From assembly GCA_900321255.1 (NCBI GenBank), contig ONVK01000038.1:1-36191 (forward strand): a DNA stretch of 36,191 nt, written 5' to 3'. The position numbers were made by a program, and so were the translations under genes. This DNA comes from an uncultured Lentisphaerota bacterium. GTDB lineage: Bacteria; Verrucomicrobiota; Kiritimatiellia; RFP12; UBA1067. Positions 14,654 to 22,490 of this stretch are shown one piece after another (position 1 is the stretch's first letter; every line of letters begins with the position of its first letter). The notes beneath the pieces were generated by a model. That model was given only the letters and a program-made list of their open reading frames with translations, had not been told where the DNA came from and did not search any database.

Positions 14654-14982
14654 GTGAGTATCATACAGAAGGATTCGTGAAGACTGTGTCCAAGGACGAG
14701 GAAGGTGTTTCATTCAAACTTGAGCCAGTTGCGCCTTATCTCTTTGAGGCGACGGAGAAAAAGGAAGATGGTTTGGCAAAGCGAAAAATATTGCTTGTGA
14801 CAGATGATGAGAGCAGCGCAAGAATATGCGCCGAAAGTGTTGAGTTCAAAATGCAGAGTGTTGATTTTGCATCTTTGCTCGTTATAAAGGCAAACCATAT
14901 GAAGGTGAAGCTGTTTGTTGAGTTAGAAGATGGGAAGTCGATTCCTAATCTATGTGAGATAAAAACAATTGAAATCAAGTGA
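14650..14982 (+). CDS. unknown 110-aa protein of the FRG operon
   Basis: Not recognised. A small soluble protein, acidic overall, with alternating strands (GVSFKLEPVAPYLFEA, RKILLVTDDESSARICAESVEF, DFASLLVIKANHMKVKLFVELED), which suggests an OB- or beta-barrel-like fold. There is no signal peptide or membrane helix. It has an excellent ribosome-binding site (GAGGAGG at 14635-14641) and overlaps the FRG stop codon by ATGA, so it is co-translated with the FRG protein. It could be an immunity partner, an adaptor, or a structural subunit. No homologue comes to mind. Confidence 0.7.
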   Translation: MSEYHTEGFVKTVSKDEEGVSFKLEPVAPYLFEATEKKEDGLAKRKILLVTDDESSARICAESVEFKMQSVDFASLLVIKANHMKVKLFVELEDGKSIPNLCEIKTIEIK

Positions 14983-15010
14983 TGTTTCGGCGCATAGGGA
15001 GATATTACTT

Positions 15011-15550
15011 ATGAACCTCAAAAGAATAAAGTATATTTATGTAGTCGCAGGAGAATCTAACTCTGGGAAGACAACAATTTTGCACTTGTTGTGTGAGTAT
15101 CTGCGCACGATAGCCATTGAGTTTGACGACTATTTGTTGAATGCTTCCGATCGATGTTGCAAGGCAAAATTAATTGATGGACGAGTGGTTGGCGTTGGAA
15201 CAGCAGGAGACACGGCTGAGTTTGTGATTGAGAACTTCTTGTATTTTAGCGAAGGGGACGGCTCGCTGATCCAAGAATCTGGTTGCGATATTGTGTTTGT
15301 AGCATTAACTAAAAACAACGGAAGGCATGGACGACGGTACAAGCCTAACAGTTCTTCGGCAGAGATTGCTTTATATGATGTGATATCTCCGACATTTATG
15401 CCAACGGTCGCGGTTCCGACGGATTTGGTGGCGACAAAGCGATACTCGAGACACTACTATAACTATCAGCAATGTCGTGACAATGACAACAAGTTGGTGC
15501 TTCAACGTCTCAAGGACCTTCTCGAAATCAAGGAAGCTACAAATGTATAA
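15011..15550 (+). CDS. small P-loop NTPase-like protein of the FRG operon
   Basis: A 179-aa protein with a clear Walker A motif GESNSGKTT at residues 14-22 directly after an initial hydrophobic strand (IKYIYVVA). A GVGTAGDTAEF segment may serve as a switch region, and CDIVFVALTKNNGRHG resembles a Walker B strand (hydrophobic strand, then polar). It resembles short, poorly described predicted ATPases. The ATG at 15011 is preferred because AGGGAG lies about nine bases upstream; a TTG at 14969 in the same frame would overlap the preceding gene. Third gene of the FRG operon; gap of 28 bp after the 110-aa gene. Function unknown. Confidence 0.72.
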   Translation: MNLKRIKYIYVVAGESNSGKTTILHLLCEYLRTIAIEFDDYLLNASDRCCKAKLIDGRVVGVGTAGDTAEFVIENFLYFSEGDGSLIQESGCDIVFVALTKNNGRHGRRYKPNSSSAEIALYDVISPTFMPTVAVPTDLVATKRYSRHYYNYQQCRDNDNKLVLQRLKDLLEIKEATNV

Positions 15551-15593
15551 GAAAGTTATACCATATGTCATGGTGCGTCGCGGCTTGAATGCT

Positions 15594-17372
15594 ATGAAAA
15601 AGATATGCTGTATTGCTGCACTAATGCTTGTGACAAGCGCGATGGCAGATTATGTGGACGCAAACAACGAAACGTATCAATCGATAGATTACATAGTGGC
15701 GACGGGCGGCCAATGGATAGTTACTGACATAAGGCCAACATGCACAGATACCGTCAAGATGAAGTTTCGCCTTTCTTCTACAGCGAAGACGCAGGCCCTT
15801 TACTGTTCTCGTACAACGATGACGACAAACACGTTTACCGCATTTTTCATTGATGGTGTGGTGCGGTGTGATCGCAATACGAATACATCTACAAAAGGGA
15901 ACACTCGTCCAAGCATTAATGGCGATACTACTTTCGTGGCAGACTATGCGACGCGTAGGTTTTCGGTCAACGGCATTGACCAAGATGTAATGATGGCAGA
16001 AGGCGGCTATATGCCAGGCAGTGATTTAATGTTGTTTGCGAGCCATAAAAAAGGGAACGATCTTTCGCCAGATATCGATGCTCAGGATGTTGACAACAGA
16101 GCAACATACAGGCTGTACTATTTTGAGCTCTACTCAGCTGGTTGTGAAGAACCTAAACATCGCCTGATGCCTGTGCGACGTAAATCTGACTTGGTTGTTG
16201 GACTATATGATAGTGTGGTTGGTAAGTTTTATGGGCCTGCCGACAATTCAGGTGCATTCATCGCAGGTTCAGCGATTAAGAATGTGACCGCGAAGCAGCG
16301 GTATCCGTGGAATGGGAAGGTGGATATCTCATACACGATAGTGGGTGATGTTGCAGCGGAAGTGACGCAAAATGGTGAAGTAGCAGTGCTGAAGGTGGCG
16401 GCGATCGACAAGACTGCGAATGCGACCAACATGGCGACAAAGTTATCTGGTGATGTGAGTATAACGGAGGGAACGCATTCTCTTGTCTGGGACATGGGGG
16501 CAGATGGACTATCCTTCAGGTCATCAAATGTTGTGTTCAAGGTCTACTGCGAAACTGAGTTGTTGAATCCAACGTATTGCGTAATTGACCTTTCGGCTGG
16601 ATCGAACGCGACATCCTACCCCGTTACATATCTTGCGGAACCGCCAAGCGGCGGATTCAATGTAAGTGAATACAAGACATCAAAACTTGTCTTGAAGCGC
16701 ATTGAGGCAGGCTCGTTCAAGATGGGAGGATCGTACGACGTCACACTTACGAAGCCGTTCTACTGCGGCCTGTTTGAGGTGACGCAGCGGCAATGGGAAC
16801 TTGTTATGGGGAGTAATCCTTGCTCGTCAACATCATACGGAAAGGGAAATAGTTATCCTGTGCATTATGTTGCGTACACCATGATAAGAGGCAGTTCGGC
16901 GGGATCTGAATGGCCCGCGCCTTCCGCAGTGGATTCGTGGTCGTTCTTGGGAAAGCTTCGCGTTCGAACTGGACTTGATTTCGATCTTCCGACTGAGGCG
17001 CAGTGGGAATATACCTGCCGTGCGGGAACGACCACCACCTATAGCTACGGCAATTCGGCCAACGGAAGTTATATGTGGTATTCAAGCAATTCCAGTTCAA
17101 AGTCGCATGAAGTCGGTACAAAGTCGCCAAATCCGTGGGGGCTCTATGATATGCACGGAAATGTGTGGGAGTGGTGCTTGGATTGGTACGCAAGTAGTCT
17201 GACAGGCGGCACAGATCCTAAGGGTTCTTCCTCGGGGTCGTACCGGGTGGCGCGCGGCGGCAGCTGGTTCTACGATGCGTCCTACTGCACCTCGTCCTAC
17301 CGGAACCACTACTACCCGTCGAACGTATACAACCTCCTCGGCTTCCGCCTTGTCAGAACCCTGTCTGAATAA
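15594..17372 (+). CDS. secreted lectin-like/FGE-sulfatase-domain protein, candidate DGR target
   Basis: A 592-aa exported protein. The signal peptide is MKKICCIAALMLVTSAMA. Residues ~20-225 are a concanavalin/LamG-like sandwich (YQSIDYIVATGGQWIVTD ... GLYDSVVGKFYG). Then comes a beta-sandwich linker (~230-345), and residues ~360-590 are an FGE-sulfatase (SUMF1-type) domain, with the family's WELVMGSNP, DLPTEAQWEYTCRAGT, GLYDMHGNVWEW and RVARGGSW...GFRLVR. The catalytic cysteines of true FGE are not apparent, so it is a ligand-binding version of the fold. The final segment (17241-17360) has the composition and codon style of a DGR variable region. The start at 15594 is chosen because the signal peptide begins there; its ribosome-binding site is weak. 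Confidence 0.85.
   Translation: MKKICCIAALMLVTSAMADYVDANNETYQSIDYIVATGGQWIVTDIRPTCTDTVKMKFRLSSTAKTQALYCSRTTMTTNTFTAFFIDGVVRCDRNTNTSTKGNTRPSINGDTTFVADYATRRFSVNGIDQDVMMAEGGYMPGSDLMLFASHKKGNDLSPDIDAQDVDNRATYRLYYFELYSAGCEEPKHRLMPVRRKSDLVVGLYDSVVGKFYGPADNSGAFIAGSAIKNVTAKQRYPWNGKVDISYTIVGDVAAEVTQNGEVAVLKVAAIDKTANATNMATKLSGDVSITEGTHSLVWDMGADGLSFRSSNVVFKVYCETELLNPTYCVIDLSAGSNATSYPVTYLAEPPSGGFNVSEYKTSKLVLKRIEAGSFKMGGSYDVTLTKPFYCGLFEVTQRQWELVMGSNPCSSTSYGKGNSYPVHYVAYTMIRGSSAGSEWPAPSAVDSWSFLGKLRVRTGLDFDLPTEAQWEYTCRAGTTTTYSYGNSANGSYMWYSSNSSSKSHEVGTKSPNPWGLYDMHGNVWEWCLDWYASSLTGGTDPKGSSSGSYRVARGGSWFYDASYCTSSYRNHYYPSNVYNLLGFRLVRTLSE
17241..17360 (+). other. candidate DGR variable region
   Basis: Between TGG (17265) and GGC (17340), 17 of 24 codons are of the NNC type (TAC six times, AAC three, TCC and CTC twice each, plus TTC, CAC, ACC, TGC), the pattern produced when AAC codons of a template are mutated at their adenines. 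GC by hand count jumps from 25/60 (17041-17100) to 41/60 (17221-17280). It lies at the C-terminal end of an FGE-fold domain, the usual place. No reverse transcriptase or template repeat was found in the window. Confidence 0.6.
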
Positions 17373-17449
17373 AGAGCAGGTGCACACCGGCGAGCTGAGG
17401 GCCAAAGTCTTTTCCGCGCCTGGGTTCATTTTATGGGAGAGAAATCAAA

Positions 17450-19465
17450 ATGAAGAATTACAGTTTGATAGTAATGACAATTGCCGCTATGTCGCAAGTG
17501 GCTATCGGTGGCGTCATTTGCTCGGGTGAGAGCGATGAGGTGGACATAGACTTGTTGCCTGGAGTGCGGACTGCTGCGCAGACGGAGCGGATTTGCTATT
17601 CAACTGAGTGGGTGGATGGCGCTGGCTTGGATGCGACGGCAGAGATCGCAGTCAATGGTGAGATTCTGAGTTCTGCGACAGGAAGTGGCTACATCAATTG
17701 GACTCCGCTGCAAAAGGGCACTTACACGCTGACGCACAAGGTCATGTTGGGCGAAGGGCAAGTGGGAGAGACGCTTACGGCGACATTTGTCGTGAATGGA
17801 CCATCTACGCCTGTGTTTACTCCTGCGAGTGGGACGGTATTTGACGGGATGCAGTCCGTGACGATTGAGTGCGAGGACGAAGATGCTGCAATTTACTATA
17901 CGCTTGACGGCAGCGAACTAACGGCTGAGTCGACGCCATACAGACGCTTTAGGATAACGGGCAAGACAACTGTCAAGGCGGCTGCAGTGAAGAATGGTAT
18001 CTGGAGTGAGATTGCAGTCGCTCATTATGCTCTTGGGAATTGTGTGGAACCGGTGATAGCGCCAGCAGGTGGAAGCAGGTTTTCGCATTCCAATCAAACT
18101 GTGTCAATTGCGTGGAATGAATCGGATGGTGTTCTTCGCTATACGCTTGATGGGAGCGATCCGACAGAGGAGAGCGCGGAATATACAGGTGAGTTCACAA
18201 TCAGCAATACTACGACAGTGAAGGCGAAGGTGTTTAGCGACAAGTATTTTGACTCAGATGTAGTGTCTGCGACGCTTGTTCGCGAATGGCTGCAGGTGGC
18301 GACGCCGGTGATATCGGCGGCGGCTGAGTTTACGGGGGAGAAGTCACGAGTGACGGTTTCGTGTGCAACTGACGGCGCGACGATTCGCTACACGATTGAC
18401 GGTAGCGAGCCGAGCACGGATTCTGAGATGTATGAAGGAGTGTTTTATGTCACGAACTCCTGCACGATAAAGGCGATTGCGATGATGGACGATTTTCTTG
18501 ATTCTGCGGTCGCGAGCGCGTCGGTGACGAAGGTGTTGGGCGCAGGCGATTATTTGGGAGCGCCTTCGGCGTCATTTGCCAACGGCGGAAATGCCAACTG
18601 GGTGCGCGACACAGAAGTTGGCGTGAATGGCGGCGAGTCGATGCGCTCTGGGGCGATTGGGGCCAATCAGACTTCCGTCCTGACAGCGACGGTGAAGGGC
18701 AAGGGAACGTTCAGCTTCTGGTGGAAGGCGTCGTGCGAGGATTCCGGCGGATACTATGACTGGGATCACGCGGAGTTCCAGGTGGACGGCGAGACGCACT
18801 ACATCGACGGAGAGACGGAGTGGCTGCAGATTACACACGAGTTCACGACGTCGGGTGAACACGAGTTGCGCTGGACCTACATAAAAGACGATGCGGGGAA
18901 GGAAGGTCGCGATTGTGTTTGGATTGCCGCGGCTCAATGGGAAAGAGACCCGATACCGGAGGTGGGGGAAAGCCCGACGTCCGAGGAAATCGAGGACGCG
19001 CTTTACGGCTCGCGGGACATGCGCCTCATGCGCCGCATTGTCGATGCGAGCGGATATGCGGCATATCACAATTGGGCGGACAGCGTACGTGGGCAAGATT
19101 TCGCAAGCCGCCAGGTGCTGAAGGATTCGCCGAACGCATGGGTGGCGTTCACACTTGACGCGGCGTCACTTGTGGAGAAGTCGGAGTTGACGGACGATGA
19201 TGTGGTAATTGAATCTATTGAGCCGTCGGGCGTCGAGGCGGATGCGTTTGATCTTGTCGTCGGCGTCGGGGGTGCGGAGATTGGCGAAGGTGCGCGGCTT
19301 GCGGAGGCGTTGTGCGTAGAGGGTGCCGACGAGCTGGACGAAGCGGCGTTCTCTTCCGAAAACCTGACTACCACTTTCCAGCGAACCACGGACGGCAAGG
19401 CAAAGGCGATGATTGTGCCGATTGGGGCGCCGCCAAAGTTTTTCCTGAGAGTGAAGGTGAAATAG
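17450..19465 (+). CDS. secreted protein with three chitobiase-C-type repeats
   Basis: A 671-aa exported protein (signal peptide about residues 1-20). After an N-terminal beta domain it has three CHB_HEX_C-type repeats, each with a YTxDGSxx-type core: YYTLDGSELTAESTPY, RYTLDGSDPTEESAEY and RYTIDGSEPSTDSEMY (about residues 120-370). Next is a jelly-roll-like domain (GKGTFSFWWKASCEDSG ... HELRWTYIKDD) and a C-terminal domain ending GAPPKFFLRVKVK, a closing often seen in PVC surface proteins. It has a GGGAGAG ribosome-binding site. Likely a surface or glycan-binding protein; the FGE-fold neighbour upstream may act with it. Composition is lower in GC than the core genes. Confidence 0.75.
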   Translation: MKNYSLIVMTIAAMSQVAIGGVICSGESDEVDIDLLPGVRTAAQTERICYSTEWVDGAGLDATAEIAVNGEILSSATGSGYINWTPLQKGTYTLTHKVMLGEGQVGETLTATFVVNGPSTPVFTPASGTVFDGMQSVTIECEDEDAAIYYTLDGSELTAESTPYRRFRITGKTTVKAAAVKNGIWSEIAVAHYALGNCVEPVIAPAGGSRFSHSNQTVSIAWNESDGVLRYTLDGSDPTEESAEYTGEFTISNTTTVKAKVFSDKYFDSDVVSATLVREWLQVATPVISAAAEFTGEKSRVTVSCATDGATIRYTIDGSEPSTDSEMYEGVFYVTNSCTIKAIAMMDDFLDSAVASASVTKVLGAGDYLGAPSASFANGGNANWVRDTEVGVNGGESMRSGAIGANQTSVLTATVKGKGTFSFWWKASCEDSGGYYDWDHAEFQVDGETHYIDGETEWLQITHEFTTSGEHELRWTYIKDDAGKEGRDCVWIAAAQWERDPIPEVGESPTSEEIEDALYGSRDMRLMRRIVDASGYAAYHNWADSVRGQDFASRQVLKDSPNAWVAFTLDAASLVEKSELTDDDVVIESIEPSGVEADAFDLVVGVGGAEIGEGARLAEALCVEGADELDEAAFSSENLTTTFQRTTDGKAKAMIVPIGAPPKFFLRVKVK

Positions 19466-19598
19466 GGTTGGGCGAGCATGTCGGGCCAAGGCCCCGATTT
19501 CGCAGATGTCAGCAGTGGGTTCAACTGTTTGCAATCGCGTCCGCCAAGCTCAATTGCCATGAATTACCGTTTACCGTTTGTCTGATGTGCGCACATTT

Positions 19599-19607
19599 TG
19601 ATATAAT
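19599..19607 (+). promoter_or_regulatory. extended -10 promoter of the ExbB-ExbD-TPR-VWA operon
   Basis: TGATATAAT with a fair -35 TTGTCT at 19578-19583 (18-bp spacing). The leader of about 25 nt has an AAGGAAGGA site before the ATG at 19638. Confidence 0.7.
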
Positions 19608-19637
19608 TTACGGAAGCTTATAGGAAAGGAAGGACAA

Positions 19638-20138
19638 ATGAACGACATCACCTTCGAACAGGCATGGAACTACGGAGGCCCGCTCATGTGGGTCCTCGCG
19701 CTATTCTCTGTATGGGCGCTCGCGCTCGTCATATATCTCTGGTATTCCCAGCGCGCCGGGATAGTCGTTCCAGAGGCGGTCTCGCGCATCTGCGCGTCGA
19801 AGGATCCGGAATCGGAAGGCGGCAGAGTCGCTGACCGCCTCATGTCTCAGGTCGAGTGGCTTGCGGACCTCGGCGCGATCGCTCCGCTCGTCGGGCTTCT
19901 CGGCACGGTGCTCGGCATGTTCCAGGCCTTCGGCGGAATCGCCTCCGACGTCTCGGCGGGCGCGAAGCCGATGGTGCTCGCCCAAGGCGTCTCGCAGGCG
20001 ATCGTCACGACGATCTTCGGTCTCGTGGTCGCGATTCCGTCGCTTCTCGCCTACGCGTTCTTCCGCCGCCGCGCACAGCGCCGCATCGCGGAGGTCGAGG
20101 AGCGTGTCGTAGAGCACTTCGCCTCGCTTCCGGCCTGA
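19638..20138 (+). CDS. ExbB/TolQ-type proton channel subunit
   Basis: A 166-aa inner-membrane protein with three membrane helices: residues ~16-34, then WLADLGAIAPLVGLLGTVLGMFQAF (about 74-97, the family signature with the APLVGLLGTV core), and GVSQAIVTTIFGLVVAIPSLLAYAFF (about 115-140). With ExbD it forms a channel that converts proton flow into mechanical movement of a partner protein. It is shorter than E. coli ExbB/TolQ, as is common in compact versions. First gene of a tight operon; the downstream partner has a TonB-type helix, so this pair probably serves that protein rather than a Tol-Pal system. Confidence 0.93.
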   Translation: MNDITFEQAWNYGGPLMWVLALFSVWALALVIYLWYSQRAGIVVPEAVSRICASKDPESEGGRVADRLMSQVEWLADLGAIAPLVGLLGTVLGMFQAFGGIASDVSAGAKPMVLAQGVSQAIVTTIFGLVVAIPSLLAYAFFRRRAQRRIAEVEERVVEHFASLPA

Positions 20139-20163
20139 CGCCGTCTACAAGGAGATTTTCCAG

Positions 20164-20586
20164 ATGAAGTTCAAGAGGAGAAGCCAGCCGAAGGCGACGA
20201 CGTTCGCCCTGACGTCGATGCTCGACGTGATCTTCCTGCTGCTCTGCTTCTTCGTGACGGTCAGCGTGTTTTCGCAGTGGGAGAGCGAGATCTCGATAAA
20301 GCTCCCCAACGCGAAGACCGCCGAGACGCCGGAGCGGCTCCCCGGGGAGATAATCGTGAATCTCGCGAAGGACGGGAAGATCACCGTCAACTCCGTTGCC
20401 CTGTCGCTCGGCGACCTCGGCGCGAGGCTCGCGAAGGTCGCCAGGTTCTATCCTGGCCAGCCGGTCATAATCCGCGCCGACAAGGACGTGCGCTACGAGG
20501 CGCTCGTCGAGCTGATCGACATCTGCCGCGGCGCGGGGATATGGAACTTCTCCCTCGCCACGGACAACCTGGAAGGGGCGGAATGA
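20164..20586 (+). CDS. ExbD/TolR-type protein
   Basis: A 140-aa protein with a single N-terminal membrane helix, FALTSMLDVIFLLLCFFVTVSVF, carrying the proton-carrying aspartate (D21, equivalent in position to Asp25 of E. coli ExbD). The periplasmic part (about 45-140) shows the ExbD wording IIVNLAKDGKITVN and PVIIRADKDVRYEALVELIDICRGAGIWNFSLAT. It has a good AAGGAGA ribosome-binding site and is coupled to the TPR gene by ATGA (20583). It forms the stator-like part of the channel with the upstream ExbB-type subunit. Confidence 0.94.
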   Translation: MKFKRRSQPKATTFALTSMLDVIFLLLCFFVTVSVFSQWESEISIKLPNAKTAETPERLPGEIIVNLAKDGKITVNSVALSLGDLGARLAKVARFYPGQPVIIRADKDVRYEALVELIDICRGAGIWNFSLATDNLEGAE

Positions 20587-22490
20587 CGCTTTCCGCTTTT
20601 CTCCTCGCCGCTATCGCGGTCATACCGGCCGACCGTCTCGCGATGGCCGACAGGCTGTTCAACCGCGGCGAATACGCCGCGGCGAGGGTCGAGTACGCGG
20701 CGCTCAGCGGCGAGAAGTCCATTCCCGCCGACGAGGTGATCTACCGCCTCGCCGAGTGCGACAGGGCGCTCGGCAAGTCCGCCGAGGCGCGCCGCGGGTA
20801 CGGCGAGCTCCTGGAGAAGTTCCCGACGTCGCCCCGCGCCGACCGCTCGCGCCTCATGCGCGCCCTCGCCGGCACGCCAGAGGAGCGCGCGGCCGAACTC
20901 AAGGTCCTCGACTCCGACAGGGTGGCCAACGATATCCGCGCCGCGGCGCTCTACTATCTCGGCTCCGCCGCGAACGACCCCGAGACCCTTGCCCGCTCCG
21001 TCCGGCTCGACCCCAAGGGCAAATACGCGCCCTATGCCGATTTCCACAGGGCGGCCATCCTCGTGAAGTCCCCCGACGCCCAGGTTCGCCGCAAGGCGGT
21101 GGAGCTCCTTCTCGGCATAGCCTTCGGCAAGGAGTCGCAGTTCTCCGAGGACGCGCTCTACCTCGCCGCCGTCCAGAGCTACAACGAGAAGAAATACGGC
21201 GAGGCCGCGAGCGTGTTCGGGCGCTACCTTAAGCGCTATCCCGAAGGGAAGCACGCGGCGGGCGTGAGGACAATGACCGCGTGGAGCAACTACCTCGCCG
21301 GGAAGTACGCCGACGCCGCAGCGCTCTGCGGCGACGGCTCGACAGACGATTTCGCGTATCTGCTCGGCGCGTGCGCCTACGCGACTGGCGACAACGAGTC
21401 CGCGAAGCGGCTCTTCAAGTCCTATCTCGACAGGTTCCCCCAGGGCAGGTTCCGCGCCAACGCCGAGCTCCCTCTCGCGCGCATGGGCTTCGACACCGCG
21501 TCGTCCGGCGGGAACAGCTCCGGCGTCATCGAGAACGCGAAGAGGGCGTATTCGCTTTCTGGGCTTGCGTGCGACTCGCTGCGGCTCGCGTGGGCGTACG
21601 AGTCGTCCGGCAAGGCCGCGGAGGCCGAGGCGCAGTACGCCGAGACCGCCGAGAAGTTCCCCGGCACCGACGAGGCGGCGGAGGCGCTCTTCCGCAGGGC
21701 GATGATCGCCGCGCGCGAGAAGAAGTGGTCGAAGTGCGAGCTTGCGCTAGCCGAGGCCCTTGCGTCGGGCCGCAACCAGAAGCGCCGCGCGGAATCGCTC
21801 TACTGGCGCGGTGTCGCGGCCGTGCAGCTCGAGCACGAGCAGGAGGGCGCGGCGCTGCTCAGGGACGCGCTCAAGGCGGGGCTCCCGCTCGACGAGTCGC
21901 GCGAGGCGCGGCTCATGCTCGCCGACTTCGACTGGCGCTCCGGCAAGACCGACGAGGCGAAGGCCGAATACGTGAAGCTCGTGCGCGAGGGCGCGACCGA
22001 GCGCATGTCTGCGTCGAAGGCCCTTTCCGTCGGCAAGCTGCTCGGCGGCGAGGAGGCCGCGATTTGCGCGAAGAACCTCGTCGAGAGCGACTCTGCCGAA
22101 TGGCGGCAGGCCGGCCATGTCCTGATGGGGACCGTCGAGGAGAAGGCGAAGAACTTCACCAAGGCCGTCGAGTCCTACAGAAAGGCGATGGCCGAGGACG
22201 CATGCGTCGCAGACCTCGCGCCGGCCGCGCTCGCGCTCGGGAAGCTCGAGGCGGGCCTCGGCGAGCACGACAAGGCAGACGCCACGCTGCGCCGCGCCGT
22301 CGAGCTCAACTCCGCCTCGCCGCGCGCCCGCGCAGAGGCGTATGTCGCGCTCGCGCGCAACTCTGAGGCGAGGGGAGACGTCGAGTCGGCGAAGAAGTAC
22401 GCGACGGTCGTGACGGCGCTCTTTGCGGACGAGGAGCTCTGCGCCGAGGCGAAGAAGATACTCGACGCGCATCCGGAGGCGGCGAAATGA
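20583..22490 (+). CDS. large exported TPR-repeat protein of the ExbBD operon
   Basis: A 635-aa protein, helical throughout, with a hydrophobic N-terminus (MTLSAFLLAAIAVIPA) that probably directs export. TPR-like pairs run almost from end to end, for example LFNRGEYAAARVEYAALSG, YNEKKYGEAASVFGRYLKRYPEGKH, SGKAAEAEAQYAETAEKFPGTDEA and GEHDKADATLRRAVELNSASPRARAEA. It most resembles YbgF/BamD-type periplasmic TPR proteins in pattern. The coupled position between ExbD and the VWA protein suggests a periplasmic scaffold for the motor. The ATG at 20583 is fixed by the ATGA overlap; the frame is open further upstream only because it runs antisense-free through exbD in another frame. Confidence 0.85.
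   Translation: MTLSAFLLAAIAVIPADRLAMADRLFNRGEYAAARVEYAALSGEKSIPADEVIYRLAECDRALGKSAEARRGYGELLEKFPTSPRADRSRLMRALAGTPEERAAELKVLDSDRVANDIRAAALYYLGSAANDPETLARSVRLDPKGKYAPYADFHRAAILVKSPDAQVRRKAVELLLGIAFGKESQFSEDALYLAAVQSYNEKKYGEAASVFGRYLKRYPEGKHAAGVRTMTAWSNYLAGKYADAAALCGDGSTDDFAYLLGACAYATGDNESAKRLFKSYLDRFPQGRFRANAELPLARMGFDTASSGGNSSGVIENAKRAYSLSGLACDSLRLAWAYESSGKAAEAEAQYAETAEKFPGTDEAAEALFRRAMIAAREKKWSKCELALAEALASGRNQKRRAESLYWRGVAAVQLEHEQEGAALLRDALKAGLPLDESREARLMLADFDWRSGKTDEAKAEYVKLVREGATERMSASKALSVGKLLGGEEAAICAKNLVESDSAEWRQAGHVLMGTVEEKAKNFTKAVESYRKAMAEDACVADLAPAALALGKLEAGLGEHDKADATLRRAVELNSASPRARAEAYVALARNSEARGDVESAKKYATVVTALFADEELCAEAKKILDAHPEAAK

Noticed and set aside
14969-15010. TTG start for the P-loop protein at 14969
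   Set aside because: It has no ribosome-binding site and overlaps the previous gene; AGGGAG serves the ATG at 15011.
17373-17449. DGR template repeat directly downstream of the variable region
   Set aside because: The gap after the stop stays GC-rich for about 40 bp but contains no second copy of the variable codons and no adenine-rich AAC series.
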